From Mesostigma viride (lineage: Eukaryota; Streptophyta; Mesostigmatophyceae; Mesostigmatales; Mesostigmataceae): a stretch of 64,000 bases of DNA. The DNA lies in assembly GCA_009746045.1 (NCBI GenBank), contig RPFO01000104.1, positions 4,188,272 through 4,252,271 on the forward strand. The letters are read 5' to 3'. Within the stretch, counting starts at the first letter, position 1, and every line of letters begins with the position of its first letter. Below are positions 1-37,054 of the stretch, one piece after another. The notes under the pieces are model-generated. The model was not told where the DNA came from, did not search any database, and saw only the letters and a program-made list of their open reading frames with translations. Made by a program: the position numbers and the translations under genes.

Positions 1-90
<90 letters not shown>

Positions 91-98
91 AGGGAGAT
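1..98. repeat. (GA)n microsatellite
   Basis: An uninterrupted AG dinucleotide run fills the left edge and passes into a few GGGA units. It lies in the downstream intron or flank of the minus-strand kinase gene. No function is implied. Confidence 0.97.
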
Positions 99-720
99 AG
101 GGCGAGCGGGCGGGCGGGCAGGCCAGGAGGGGGGTGGAGTGGGGGGGACAGGCAAGGTGGCACAGGCATGCCAGCAAGCACAATGGCAGCAGTCAAGCAT
201 ACCGGTGAGTAGGCAAGTATGGAATCGGAGAAGGTAGGCCTGGACATACGCCAGCTGGCAACCATGGTAGCAGGCAAGCGCGCAACGTGGCACGCACACT
301 CACATAAGCACACACACACATACACACTGGAATATTCCAGCCCAAGCACCTGCGAGGAGGTTGCCCTGACAAGCCCTAAGCTGGGTACAACCAAGCCCAA
401 AGCACATGCTGAGCATCTCAATAGCCGCGTGGGCACACTCAAGCAGATGATATCACACGTTGTCTCTTGTTAGAAGAATGCATAGGAGTATCTGTCTGAA
501 TGGGCAAGTCGGACGGGCACCCAAGGTTAGGTCATGCTCCCTAAACTACTCCTTGTAAACTACTCCTTGTACCAGCATACCACAGCCGTCCGCAGTCGAG
601 CTATTCCGGCGTCTCCATGCACGGATCAAGTAGAGCCACACAAGAATGAGGCACGATGCCAGCTCTAGTCCAAAGTAGAGCCGCTAGTCCACCACCATGA
701 TGCCCTCACGCGGCACGCAC

Positions 721-1412
721 CTCGATGGGGCTCTTGCGGCTGCCGAACCTCCGCTTGGAGAGCAGCCGCTTGTCGATGATCTTGATCGCGTACAGCGTGC
801 TGTCCTGCGTGTTCAGGCACAGCTTGACCTGGGGCAAGGATAACACCACGATAGCGAAAATCAGGAAACAACCATCATTTCTCATCCTGACCGGGGCATG
901 GAGCGAAAACACATGCTGAGATGGGGCGTGCTGTCCTGCATGTTCAGGCACCGCTTCACCTGCAAGGGACTGCACCGCACCCAGCTCGTTCATTTAACTC
1001 AGGAACCAGTCAAGGGTGGGGTGACAGGTGCGTGCAGGCACAGGTTCACTGGTGGCAAGGAATGGCGGGGCATTCCTTGGTTCAGGAGCTGGGGATGCGA
1101 TCCAGGGCGGCACAACCAACGGGGAACTACCGAGGCAAGGTGGTGTGGGAAGGGGGAATGGGATTGACATGAAACGCGGAGAATGGGGTGGGCACATGAA
1201 AGGGCGAAGCGACACGCTACTGGACAGGGAGAAGGGGTGCCATGATGGGGCGGCAAGGTGGGGCATGCACATGGCGCGTGAGAGTGGGATCCATGGCAGC
1301 CAAGTTACCAAAATAGAGTGTAGTGACCAGGGATGTACATAAGGATGGATATAGTGACCAAGAGAGAACACAGATAATAGTGACCGAAATAGAGTAGCGC
1401 CTGTGTGCGTAC

Positions 1413-1487
<75 letters not shown>

Positions 1488-3164
1488 CCTCCCTCCCTCC
1501 CTCCCTCCCTCCCTCCCTCCTCCCTCCCTCCCTCCTCCCTCCCTCCCTCCCTCCTCCCTCCCTCCCTCCCTCCCTCCCTCCCTCCCTCCCTCCCTCCCTC
1601 CCTCCCTCCCTCCCTCCCTCCCTCCCTCCCTCCCTCCCTCCCTCCTCCCTCCCTCCCTCCCTCCCTCCCCCCCCCCCCCCCTCTCTCTCTTTCTCTTCTC
1701 TCTCCATATATGCGTGTGTCTGTGTGTGTCTGTGTGTGTCTGTGTGTGTCTGTGTGTGTCTGTGTGTGTCTGTGTGTGTCTGTGTGTGTTTGTGTGACTT
1801 TCGGGCGGGGACTGGGGAGAGGGAGAATGCAGAGGCAACATTCATCCCTCAGTCATGTGCTCATATGATGCCTTCGTTGGGGTCGCACACAATGCCAAAG
1901 GCCTTGTGGCGCAGTAACACACCGCAGCGTGGCGCTCTACTAGTGACTGCTAAACAAGAATACCAGCAGAGGATGTTGAAGGTTGCGCAGATGGGGCTGC
2001 TGCAGTGCGCAGGGGTGCGAATGTCAAGAAACATAACGTCATCTATGAGGCTTCAAAGCCCGTCAAATGCTATATCGAGTTCATCACGGCTCAACGTGTC
2101 ACAGGGGCATCATGGCGGAGGGCAGTAGTTACTATTGAAGCTGATAGACTATCAGATATTTTGGGCATAGTCAGGCACCTACTTGAGCATGTGTCTCTTG
2201 ATTAAACATAACCCCCAAGGCTGTTGCATAAAGGCGTTGGTAGCAGGATCACTTATCACCGTGGTTACTATATGAATCCCAAAACATAAGTAATCAGATA
2301 CACCACAGTTTTGTCATTGGCTTCAGCTTGGGGGGGGGGGGGTCCTAGTAAGAGCATTGTGTGGTGGTTTCCAGGACAAACGCATGAGATTCCATTAGTA
2401 GGCATGGCCGGCATGCAGTCGCGCTCACCTTCCCGTGGGACCCTGTACCCAGGACCTTGATGATGATGTACTGGTTGACGAATCTATGGTGACCAGCATA
2501 GCGCCGAGGGGGACGATGCAGCCGGGCAGGGCACGGATTGGACCAGGGATGAGTCCAGGTGGGAGCAATGAGAACAGCGGGAGCAACAAGAGGACGATAG
2601 GTTGCAGAACGGTGAGGAACGGTCAGGGAGGAAGGAGGCGGTAACGGCCCTCCAATAACGATAGAGTCGGATGCCAAGGCGCGTGACAGCGCCAATTGCT
2701 GAATCGTATATGCAAGCATGGGGGACGACACGTGAAAGAACGCACTTGTTCCCTTTGCGGTCCACCATCGTGTTTAAACATCTCGTTTCTTTTAGGGGCC
2801 GCCTGGGCGTGGCGGATGGGGACATTGGCGGGACGGAGCGGAGCTGGTGGAAGTCGCTGATAGGATCCTCACTATTTCGAATGACATCATCCCTGGGGGA
2901 GTCCTCCATTTCCGTGTCGGAACGCTCCTCGCTCCGCTCAGCCGACCTAACGGCTTCTGCTTCCTCTTTATTCCTTTGCCTCTGTAAGTACGGGGTCCAT
3001 CGATGGGTGCTACCCATGGGTACTGGCGATTCGCAAATACTGCTACCCTGCGCGTCAACGGCAGGAAAGGAGTCATTTTGACGCAGGTCATCAAAGCTTC
3101 CATCGAGGGCATCAGCCGGTTCGGATCCGTCTAGCGTAAGGTTAAGGTCCTGGCGGCGCTGCAT
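721..3164 (-). CDS. Ser/Thr protein kinase, CaMKK-like, 5' part (partial)
   Basis: Three minus-strand exons join in phase. Exon 1 is 3164-2746, exon 2 is 2483-2429 and exon 3 is 828-721, each bounded by GT and AG. Exon 1 encodes an acidic, Ser-rich leader of about 139 residues ending in KETRCLNTMVDRKGNK. Exon 2 gives FVNQYIIIKVLGTGSHGK, which holds the glycine-rich ATP loop. Exon 3 gives VKLCLNTQDSTLYAIKIIDK and then KRRFGSRKSPIE, with the catalytic Lys in AIK. The pairing of a KET...GNK leader, NQY and the RRFG insert resembles CaMKK/LKB1-pathway kinases such as plant GRIK and yeast Sak1, which phosphorylate SNF1/AMPK-type kinases; this assignment is inferred. The ATG at 3164 opens the frame and fits the phase. 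The donor after exon 3 (GTGCGT at 720) points to further exons left of the window; none was found in 1-720. The rest of the catalytic domain is therefore not visible. Confidence 0.85.
916..1060 (-). repeat. Decayed copies of kinase exon 3 and its 3' splice site
   Basis: Positions 916-968 repeat the acceptor and first ~45 bases of exon 3 (787-840) with few changes, sharing GTGCTGTCCTGC and GTTCAGGCAC. A weaker copy lies at 1020-1060. Both sit in the intron upstream of the true exon. The true exon keeps the better pyrimidine-AG acceptor and the open frame. Confidence 0.8.
1414..1795. repeat. Compound microsatellite (CT)n-(CCCT)n-poly(C)-(TGTGTGTC)n
   Basis: A dinucleotide CT run is followed by tetranucleotide CCCT units with trinucleotide slips, a poly-C stretch and octamer TGTGTGTC units. 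It lies in the second intron of the minus-strand kinase gene. Long open frames across it (Ser-Leu, Pro-rich, Arg-Glu) are repeat artefacts. Confidence 0.97.
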
Positions 3165-4158
3165 GGTGTTAGTCGCGGACTAGCCCCAGAAAAACCTCAA
3201 TTGACCACGCCGGTGTTGACATCCTGTACACGCAGCCAAGAACTCAAACTTTTCCCGCATCGTGCCTCAATCAGAAACGCAAGCAAATATGCGGCATGAC
3301 CATGACCACGCTCTACAAAGTGCCTGCCCACAAACTAAGTGTTCATTGCGCTCGTTGGAAGGGCTACAACGAGGTGGCTGTTATAATTTGCTCGGTGACT
3401 GGTGAGAAATGGAAGGCATTCGGAGATATGTGGAGCTTTTTAGCCTGGTCGTCGTCTAGTCGTACGTTCCCGTTTCTCCGCAAAAACGAAGTCGGATCTT
3501 TGATGCTGCCGAGTCGATCGCAGGTGCACACGTGTGACATCAGGGTTCCGATCTACTCTCACATGTCCAGTTTCGTTGCCCCGACCAGATTTGCCGTACA
3601 CCTCTCCTTTAGCAATAAGCGAAACAGTCAGCTAGTATAGATTGTCCTACGAAACTCGGGTTTGGATCACGGACGCTGCGCCAGCATCAACGCTGACCAG
3701 ATCAAACGGCGCCGTGCACGAACTTGCGGTTCTTGGGCCACGTGACCAGGACGCTTCAGGAAGCCCGAAGCTGCCCGAAGAGGTGAAGACACAACATGCG
3801 GCACTGTGACTGTACAGTGTACAGTAGTCTCGACATTTCAGCTGGCGTTGGCCCCAGGCAGTGCGGCACGACTTGGAGGCTGGAGGATCGGACCTCGGAG
3901 CCGTCGGAGGCTCGGAGCCTCGGACCCTCCAGCGACACCCGTGGCCCGTGGGCCGAATCGCGGTAAAGAGGGTCGAATGTGGCAGCAGAAGCTCACGCAA
4001 ATCGTACTGCAACCGTTGTTGTTGTTGTTGTTGTTGTGTCCCACGCCGCCCAAGGGCAGCAGAGAATCTATATCTGCAACCGTAGTCCGAGTAGACAAGT
4101 AGACCTGCGTTGCGAATGAAAGAGCCCAAGAGGCAAGAGGTCTGACAGACAACGGTTA

Positions 4159-4242
4159 CAGTCATTCACGCCTTAAGTTGGCTCGAGGTTTTTCCGGCGT
4201 GAACACAACTTAAGCCAACCCAACTTAAGGCGTGAATAACTG
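4159..4242. mobile_element. 84-bp foldback MITE, TA-flanked (ACGCC subfamily)
   Basis: The ends are CAGTCATTCACGCCTTAAGT and its near-perfect inverse (GGCGTGAATAACTG), directly flanked by TA on both sides. TA target sites and CAGT termini are typical of Tc1/mariner-type non-autonomous elements. It has no coding capacity. A second copy of the same subfamily is at 21033-21116. Confidence 0.8.
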
Positions 4243-5509
4243 TACCTATTTTATCCCGCGCCCGTTCACAGTAAATAATTACACAGTTCACTTTTCAGGA
4301 GAAAAAGTAATTGGTCGTCATTCCAGAATCCAGAGCGAACCGACTTGTCATAATTATAGATTTGCGCGTGTATGTGGCGTAGCACTTCAATTATGTTGGT
4401 TTTAAAAAGCCATGAATCTCGGGATGGGGCAGAAGGGACGTTTAAGAATGCTGAATGCCACGCTATCGCAGGACTGGGGTTGCGAACCTTCTCTGCATAA
4501 CAATTGTGCTTGCTGCGCATGCAGTCCTGCTATCAGACATTTCTAAGGTTAGGCTGCTTCGATATATGCAATGTCAATCAAATTATCACGCTACAACGCT
4601 ACGACGGAACCTCGATTATGATATGATCGAGAAATCGATAGTCCGTTATATGGCTAGGAAGTTCAGCTGGTGCCATGCCACTCGCCGGTCGTGCTGGACG
4701 CTTAGTTTACTCCTTGGGAGGCTTTCATGGCGTGAAAATATTGACATTGGAAAGAAATAGCCCCCGATTACCGTGCACTTGAATTCAGCGCATTAGAATT
4801 ACATTCGCACAGCTAAGGACATCGAGTTACGCTGGCGATTGTCGTGGCATTCTCGACGTTCATTTACCGGGGGAGCCCGAAAGATGATCGCCTAGCGTAG
4901 TCTGCCAATCAGCAGCGGGCTATCCCGCAATGCCTACACCGGGGCAAGACCAACCGGGGAGTGAGCCGGGAGAAGGGCCGTCTTCCCATCGCTCCATTCG
5001 AGGCCATGCGTTGCACCCGGGAGCCCACGACAGCTTCGCTGGCAGCAACCGGAAGAGAGCCGGAATCTCCTTATCCGGTACGGTCTAGAGAGCTCTCCGT
5101 AGGTTTGACAACGAGGCATTCTCCTTGACCTTGCCATGATAGTCTGATGTCCCTCCCTGGCGATGCCTTGACGTGGCTCTAGCCATAACCCTGTGGTTCT
5201 GCTGGCAACGGGGCCTGTGACGATATTTCACAACAGGATGTTATGAGAAGATGATAGCAGTTGGTTGGCTTAAGTAGGGATCACCTTATATATCTACCAG
5301 GGTAGCCAAAATGGTCCTTCTATAAAAGCCATGGTATTTCATTGCTACTATTATTCTTTCATCACCTCTATTTTTTTATTATTATCACTCCTATTTTGTT
5401 GCTATTATCATTGCGGTAACCCGCATTCTTCGCTTATAAATGCCCATTTACATATCACGAAAGCCAGCTGAGCGCACAAGCACATGCAGAGACGCACGTG
5501 CATTCAATA

Positions 5510-6431
5510 CAGTCATTCCCGCGTTAAGTTGCGTTTCTTAAGGTTGCGTTCCCGCGTTAAGTTGCGGCGCCGAAGTTTGGGGGGCGACCGCAACTTAAGC
5601 ATGGAGGCCATCGCAACTTAACGCGGTAACGACCCAATTTGTAGGTGTCAGGCCATTTTTGGCCGCGCAGGAGGCCATTTTTTGCCAAGTCCGGACCCGC
5701 TACTTGATTTTAGGGGGCAAAATACGCAAGCCCCACTGGCGCGCAAATTTCCCCGCCTGCTGGCTTAGGTGAAAAGCGCGAATGCAACCTTACAAATTCA
5801 GTTTTGCAGCCTGCGGGCTGCGGTACATAAGAATCCACGACCATGCATGGTCATCTGTAATTGAGACATCTTGCCATAAATTACCACCATAGTCATGCCG
5901 AACTTCATTGACCATAGTCATGCCGAATGCACCGCAGAAGGGCAAAGACAAGGTTGTTGAGGCCACAGGCAGTCTCGCTGCCTGTCGGTGGCCTCCATGC
6001 TGTTATTATTGTTTACATGCAGGCCATTGACAGTAAATGAAGCTTCCCTCACGACTGTTCCCATGTTTTGTCACAGTCAAACGTGAAGCCGGCTGGCCGG
6101 CAATCAAGTAACCCGCCAAAAAAAGAGCCGAAGTCAGAGGGTTTAACACACATTTGTGTTATAAAACGCAGGCACTGCGTGGCTGCCCACGGCGTGTTTT
6201 GCAGCCCGCCTTTCAGTTTGTCCACAATATCTGGCCTGGAAAATGGACTTTGGCCGGCTTTGACGCTGCAGCTGGATCGGGCTTGACGAGAGCTGTCGAA
6301 TGCCGTATAGAAGTCCGTCAGAGGAGGAGGTGGTGGGCTGCTAGCCTAATTCTGCCGTTAAGTTGCGTTCCCGCGTTAAGTTGCGGCGCCAAGTTTTGGG
6401 GGGCGATCGCAACTTAACGCGGGAATGACTG
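5510..6431. mobile_element. Foldback element pair or composite, TA-flanked (CCCGCG subfamily)
   Basis: At 5510 the sequence CAGTCATTCCCGCGTTAAGT starts next to TA. At 6431 its inverse ends next to TA (ACGCGGGAATGACTG). Foldback blocks with matching GTTAAGTTGCG/CGCAACTTAAC arms occupy about 5510-5634 and 6349-6431. The inner ends of both blocks are degenerate while the outer ends are intact. It is either two MITEs or one ~920-bp composite element. The ~700 bases between hold no recognisable transposase. Confidence 0.65.
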
Positions 6432-7343
6432 TAAATAGGGCATGCGTATTCCTGGCAAGCGCCACAATACCAGCCCCATACACACTGCACAACATGTTAT
6501 ACTGTGATGTGTACTCCTAACTGGTACGATCACCCACACGCCACACCACCCACCACCAACTACCACCACACAGGAGAATTGAATCAGGCAGTAGATGAAG
6601 ATATCAGATGGTTCATATAATGGTCCACTCTGTGAGATTCCATCGAAGAAAGGGCTGATTCCTTGCTCATCGGTCGAACCTAACTGGAAAAGGCTCATTC
6701 CTTGTTGACCTGTCGATCCTAACAGGAAAGGGCTCGTTCCTCCCGAATCGGTTGATCCTAACTGCTCGTCCTGTATTGGTTTATCAACAATTATGATCCT
6801 CCTTCACAACTCACCCCATGTTGGCTCATCAAGCCTTATGGCTCATCCCCCCTCATAGTGCATCCCCTAACAATGCTCCAATCCTAACAAAGCTTACGTA
6901 CCTGCTCCATTCGGCACCCCCCCTCTGGCTTATTTGTTACTTCGAATCGGCTCATCCCACGTCCGATGCCAGGCTACAAGGTGGCCCCGCCTCCTCCCAG
7001 CGGCGGTACGCTGGCGACGGATGCCCATTTTGTGCTTTCACTGTGGCTAGTTCCCCGTGGTCATGGCGATGCTGTGTCGCACGGCTCGTGCTTGTGACGC
7101 CATGCCCGTGATGGTGTCGTGTAGATAGCATGGAGGGCCGTGGAGGGCCGTGGAGGGCCGTGGAGGACCATTTAGCAAAATGTGGGCCTGTCCACACAAC
7201 AGTAGCTGGCTGGGGCCTTAGAAACTTGTCTTATCTTGTTAGAGTGTTCCCCCGCCTCTGCGTTGATCTTGCTGTTCTTGAAATTTGGAGAATGAGGCTA
7301 TCCCCTTGGGTGGGGCACTTGGCTTTCGCTCCCCCCTCCACCC

Positions 7344-7478
<135 letters not shown>

Positions 7479-7916
7479 TTACGCTCTTAATTTTGAGTAA
7501 CAAGCGATTGTTCTTGCCATCAGGATTGTGACCATCACCTTGTCTTTCGCCTACACAAGTACCCAAGAAAGTTAGTGAGGCAGGGCTTGATATAATAATC
7601 AAGATAGTGATGTAATAAAGATAGTGATGTAAAATCTATGAGTAATAGCCCGAGTTAATTTGTCAGTTCTCGGGTCAATGGCTGGAATACGGCCTGCACT
7701 ACGCATGGTTTGCTGCCCATCAAAGTGTTCAAGCTTTGCGCCTGCACCTTCCAACAAAGGCGCATGTTTCCGTCCCTTGTTTACACTCCATGGATCGGTC
7801 ATTGGTAGTGTAACAATTTGGTATTCAAATTCCCTGGCGGCACCGTTCCTCTTGAGCGGGCAGACGCAGCAACCTGCCACACGCGCATGCTGGCCGCTCG
7901 TTTAGTAGTAGTATAC

Positions 7917-8172
7917 TGACATGCCGGTCATCTAGTATATCAACATGCTGGTATTTAGTACACTGACATGCTGGTCATTTAGTTGTCTTACTTAATTGAG
8001 TATATCAACATGCTGGTCATTTTGTGTATTTAAGATGTTGGTCATTTATCATATTAATATGCTGATCATTTTGTATACTAACATGCTGGTCATTTTGTAT
8101 CTTAGCATGCTGGTCATTTATCATATTAATATGCTGGTCATTCAGTATCTTAACATGCTGGTTGTTGTTTCT
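7917..8172. repeat. ~25-bp tandem array (CATGCTGGTCATTT...)
   Basis: About ten degenerate units of ACATGCTGGTCATTTTGTAT alternate with TTATCATATTAATATG variants. The array ends some 50 bases before the acceptor of the first recognised exon of the plus-strand gene and may be the eroded 3' part of its intron. Confidence 0.85.
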
Positions 8173-8222
8173 CCAATATTAACATTGTGTATCCTGAGCT
8201 ACTTCCTCTCTTGTGCTGGCAG

Positions 8223-32523
<24,301 letters not shown>

Positions 32524-32882
32524 ATCACCCGAGGAGAGTGGGGGGGGGGCTGGAGGGGGCGATGGCACGTGGGCTTGGGGCACGCGAGGGCACGGCTTCC
32601 CTTGGATCACGCTCAGGCCCCATCACTTTCCTCGGTGGGCCGCACAATCTCCAACAAGGTGGGGGACACACTTCCCAACAAGGTGGGCCACACTCAGCTT
32701 CAACTCTTGACAAGGACCGTCGGGTGCCATCGACCAATCTCGTGGAGGAAGGCGACGCGATCCGAAGTTTCCTCCGCGATATGGGCCTCGCGCGCGCGCC
32801 CACGGACGCCAGCACAAGGGACGGGTGGTTGAGCAGCCCCCCCGCCGTCCATAGCCTCCCAAGGCAACCACCAAGGTATTAG

Positions 32883-34597
32883 CTCGAAGGTACGGGCAAG
32901 GGGGGGGTGGACACTCAGCCCTTCCCATGCACTGCCCAACCTGCGGTGCACGAGTGTGGAGCCGATGATGGGGATGCAAGGGCTCCAAGGCTCGCAGTCC
33001 TCGCTGCGGTCCCCGGATGCCTTGAGACCTCTCGCGTCGGTGTCAGGGGCAGCGCCCCAACATGTCGTGGGTGGCCTGCACGAGTCCAAGCGGCACGCAG
33101 GGGGCGGCCATGCTTGGAAGACAGCGTCGTGACCCGCGTTATAATTTCTGCAATGATTCTTGTTACATAATTACCTTGTAATCTTTTTTATTTTCCATCT
33201 AATTATTTATATTTAGGTATATGAATAGGTATATTTATATGAAGTAATTGATCAACCAATTAAGTACACATGGACCTGTGGGGGGGACGCAGAGCACTTG
33301 TAAGTTCTAGTGTTTTACATCCGTGTGTGTGATTGCACAACTATTATGGCAAAGAGACACCCATCTTCCCTCATGTGCGAAGGCAAGCCACAGCGTTGCT
33401 ATTCACACTATGGTCACCGAGAGAGACTACTCTCTACTATCATCGGGGACGGCCGACATGCGCAGTGCTTCGTACGTCGATTAATGGAGTTTGCTTGCCA
33501 CATGTGGCGGTGTAGAGCGAGTTTTAGAAAATTGTGTCGCATCGCCCCCCAAATGACAGCCCCAATGTGGCACTGCACAAACTGAAGTGGCGGTGGTGTG
33601 CTCGGCTACGCGGCAAATGCTTGCTGCTACGCCGTATCCGAACGGCCCGGGCTTGCTTAGCCCAATGCTAATTAATGCCTAGTGACGCCACCGACACTTG
33701 GCCGTGTCAAGGTGAGCTCTCAGCGGTCGATGCGGCACAGGAGTGTCGAGTGGCAATTCCAGCTACCATCATCATCATGATCATCAGCTCCTTATTCAGT
33801 TGTCAAGCTTAAGTCACTAGAATGTCCTCTACTAGTCAACCTCGTAGTATGTCCCCTACTTCGGAGGTATCTGGGTAATGAATAGTGATCTTCGAACATT
33901 GATCAGAAAATGGGAAGACTGAAGACCAGGCATCATGAGGGAAGGACCGGCCGCAGTTTCCGACGTCCTTCCGATCGGGACCACCTTCAGAAAATTCACG
34001 CGTCGGCGGCGTTGCGTCGTTGGCGCGTCGTCGCTGGGGCGGCAGCTGGGATTGTTGTGATACTTGTAGTAGGCAGCAACGAACAACCGGGAAGCAGATT
34101 AGCAGAGAGAACCTGCATAAAAAATAAAAATTAAAACGTGTCTCTATTTTCAGAAACTCCGTCCATGCTCGAACGATCGCCCGGAAGTACTAGTTGTTCC
34201 AACAACAACAACATCGTTGGCGTGGGAATACATGTAATCGTCGCAATGTTGACGCGACGGACTGAGACCCGGAAGTACAATTCGTGATATTCATTCACCT
34301 TTCCATGTGGTTGAAACTTGAATGAAAACCTTTCCAATTTCCATGTTGTTGTTGCCCAGAATCTACCAATCCGTACGCGCGCCCCCATAACCCTGACAAT
34401 TCGGGTGTCCTGCCCGCGCGTCGTGCCGTCGTCCCACTGGGCTGCTCGCCAAGGTACATCGCAGTCTGAACGCACGGAGAAGTCGCGCGGGGGGCAACGA
34501 CGTCCTCGAGAGAGAAAAACTGGAAAAGCAAAATACGTCATGAGAATAATGGGGCGGGCCAGGAAAGAAGAATATGGTGCGATGATATAAGATCAAA
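32883..34597. other. Intergenic stretch between the CNBD gene and NOT2
   Basis: It is AT-rich at 33140-33280, containing TGTAA at about 33177, a word used as poly(A) signal in green algae. It is otherwise unremarkable and holds no supported gene. The NOT2 promoter and 5' UTR should be in its last few hundred bases. A GTGGCG-rich patch (33500-33600) resembles the hAT subterminal words but lacks clear ends. Confidence 0.55.
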
Positions 34598-37017
34598 ATG
34601 TCGCAGTCACAGCAGCGCAACCCGGGGGGAATGATCCTTCCTAGGGGCACGATTGGAGGGATTGGCAGCGGAACCATGGGGTCGTACAGTGGAAGCGACA
34701 TGTCCAGCAATGCGTCCGCTAGTTCGGGCGGTTTTGTCGGAGGGTTCGGAGCGGGCACGATGGCTTCCGGGTTGAGAGAGAGCGTAGGAGGCGAGGAATG
34801 GATGCAAAATTTGAATGGAATGCACGGTGGCGTTGGCCTTGGCGGTCTGGGGCGTGCTCCCCCCGGTATGGCTTTGGGGTTGAACTTTGAAAGCGACGGG
34901 ATGCCAGGCGATGGCTCACAATGGCAGGCACAGCGGCAGGGGCAGGGCAGGGAAGAAATGTTCCTCCGGCACGACATGTCCGGCTTGCCAATTACGCAGG
35001 GCCTGCAGGACCAGCTTCACCAGCGGCTGGCACTGGACAAGCACCAGCAACAGCAGGAGGACGACGCCTCCAACGGTGCGTACCGCCTGCAGCGTTGGGG
35101 GGACAACCTCGGCAGCCGGGGCGGGCTTGACCACGACGCCGGCGGCGGCGCCGCCGCCGGCGAGCAGCTGCGCCAGCTCATGCTCCAAGCGGGAGGGCTC
35201 TCCGCGTCCTTTGCCCCACTCGGCCAGCAGATGGGCGCGAGCGAGCTCATGAACGGTCTCCAGAGCCGAGGCATGTTCATGGGCCAATCGAAAGGTGCCA
35301 TGGACGGCGGCGCCGGGCCGGGCCAGTCCTCGGGAGGCGATGGCGACAACGCTCCGTTTGAACGGTCAGATTTCCCCGGGATCAGCGTCTGGAGCGGCTC
35401 CGCGGGCCTCATGGCGGGCGGCGACGCCTCCTCCAACAACCCTTCAGGGGACAACGTGTACATCGGGACCGGGCCCCTGTCATCGCAGAAACCACAGCTG
35501 GGGGCGATGGCCGGTGGAAAGGCCGGCCTCGGCGGTGCGCTGATGTCATCGGCCGGGTCGGCAGAATTCAGCATGCAGCACGATGATTTCCCCTCCCTCT
35601 CCCGATTCTGGGGTGTCGACATGCTCAGCGGCGCAGGGCTCTCCGAAGGGGGGGGGCTCTCCGCGCCTGGACCCGGCAGTGGCGCAGGCCAGGGGGGCGC
35701 GAATGGCATGGGGGGCGGGAGCATACCCCCCCACGCGCAGTACTCACGCCTCAAAGGCGCCAACGTCAACCTGGGCAGTGGGAACGGCAACGGCGGCGGC
35801 GCCGCTGGTGCGTCGTTCGGGCAGCCAGTCGGGGGCGCCAGCCAGGGGGGGGGCATATTCCGCGCCCAGCAGCCAGGGGGGGGGCAGGGGGACGGGTCGC
35901 CTCCGGGGAGGGGGGCGCGGAGGGCACGGTTGGGAGCTTCCTCCTGGGGATCCCGGGGGCAGGCGGTGGAAGTAACAGCGGGAGCCAGGAGGGCATGCCT
36001 GGGTTTGGAGGCAACGGGGGTGATCGGTTGCGAGGGGGCAGGGGCGGCGCGGGCATGGGCGGGGGGTTCTTGGACGCAGCCTCCCTGGGGAAGAAAGCGG
36101 TGGGACCTGCAGGGGGCCAGGGCAGTGGTTTCCCTGGTGGCGACGGGAGCGGGGCCACTGGGGGACTCATGCTCGGGGGTGGTGGCGAGGACGCCCAACG
36201 GAGGGAGGGGGAGGACGGTGGAGGCGGCTCGCAGCGAGGGAGCGGGAAAGGGGAGGAGGCGAAACTGCGCAGCGATGGCGCCGGTGGCCCGCTCTGGGGA
36301 TCCTCTGGCGGGTTTGACGCGGGCGGTCATAAAGATGGGTTTGGGGGTGACAGCAAGGGCGGGCCGGGGGGGGATGGCACCGAGGCGGAGGCGTCCAGGG
36401 GGAAAATGGAGGGGGGGGCCGGCCTGGGCCCGGATGGCAGTAGGATTAATGGGGATGCCGAGGAAGGGGCCAGCGGGCGGGGGGGAAGGGGGTCCGGCGA
36501 GGGGACCCTGGTGGGTGGCGGGCGGGACAGTGACGGCAGCAAGTCGGGCGACTCGTTCGGTCTGGCGGGAGGAAAGCCCGGCAACGAGCTTGCGGCGCAG
36601 CAGCAGCTGTTACGGCTGCTTCAGCAGCAGCAGCAGCTTCACTTGCAGGGCCAGCCGGGCGCCTCGTTGGATCAGATTCTTGCGTCCACGGGGTTGTTGG
36701 GCGGGGTGGGGCCAGCGGGGGCGCAGGAGCTGTCGGCGAAGCTCAACGACGCGGATTCCAGGCTTAAGGCGCTCCACCTGTTGCAGCAGCAGCAGCAGGA
36801 GATGATGCGTAAAGGGCAGCCGCTGTCGCAGGGCCAGCTGCAGCAGCTGCAGCAGCTCCAGCAACAGGCAAACGACGCGCAGAAGGACTTGGCAACGGCG
36901 GCGGCAGCGGTGGCCGCGGGGAGGGGGGGACTGGACGGGGATGCACTCAGCAAGGCGGCGGCGGCCGCAGGGCACATGAACTGGGCAGCGGCGAGCGAGG
37001 ACGCCAAGCGCAAGATG

Positions 37018-37054
<37 letters not shown>

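Noticed and set aside
3296-3640. 115-codon plus-strand frame near the kinase start
   Set aside because: No motif, no splice partner and no codon pattern like the neighbouring genes.
3647-4165. 173-codon minus-strand frame
   Set aside because: It overlaps the MITE end and a CAA/TTG run and shows no homology I recognise.
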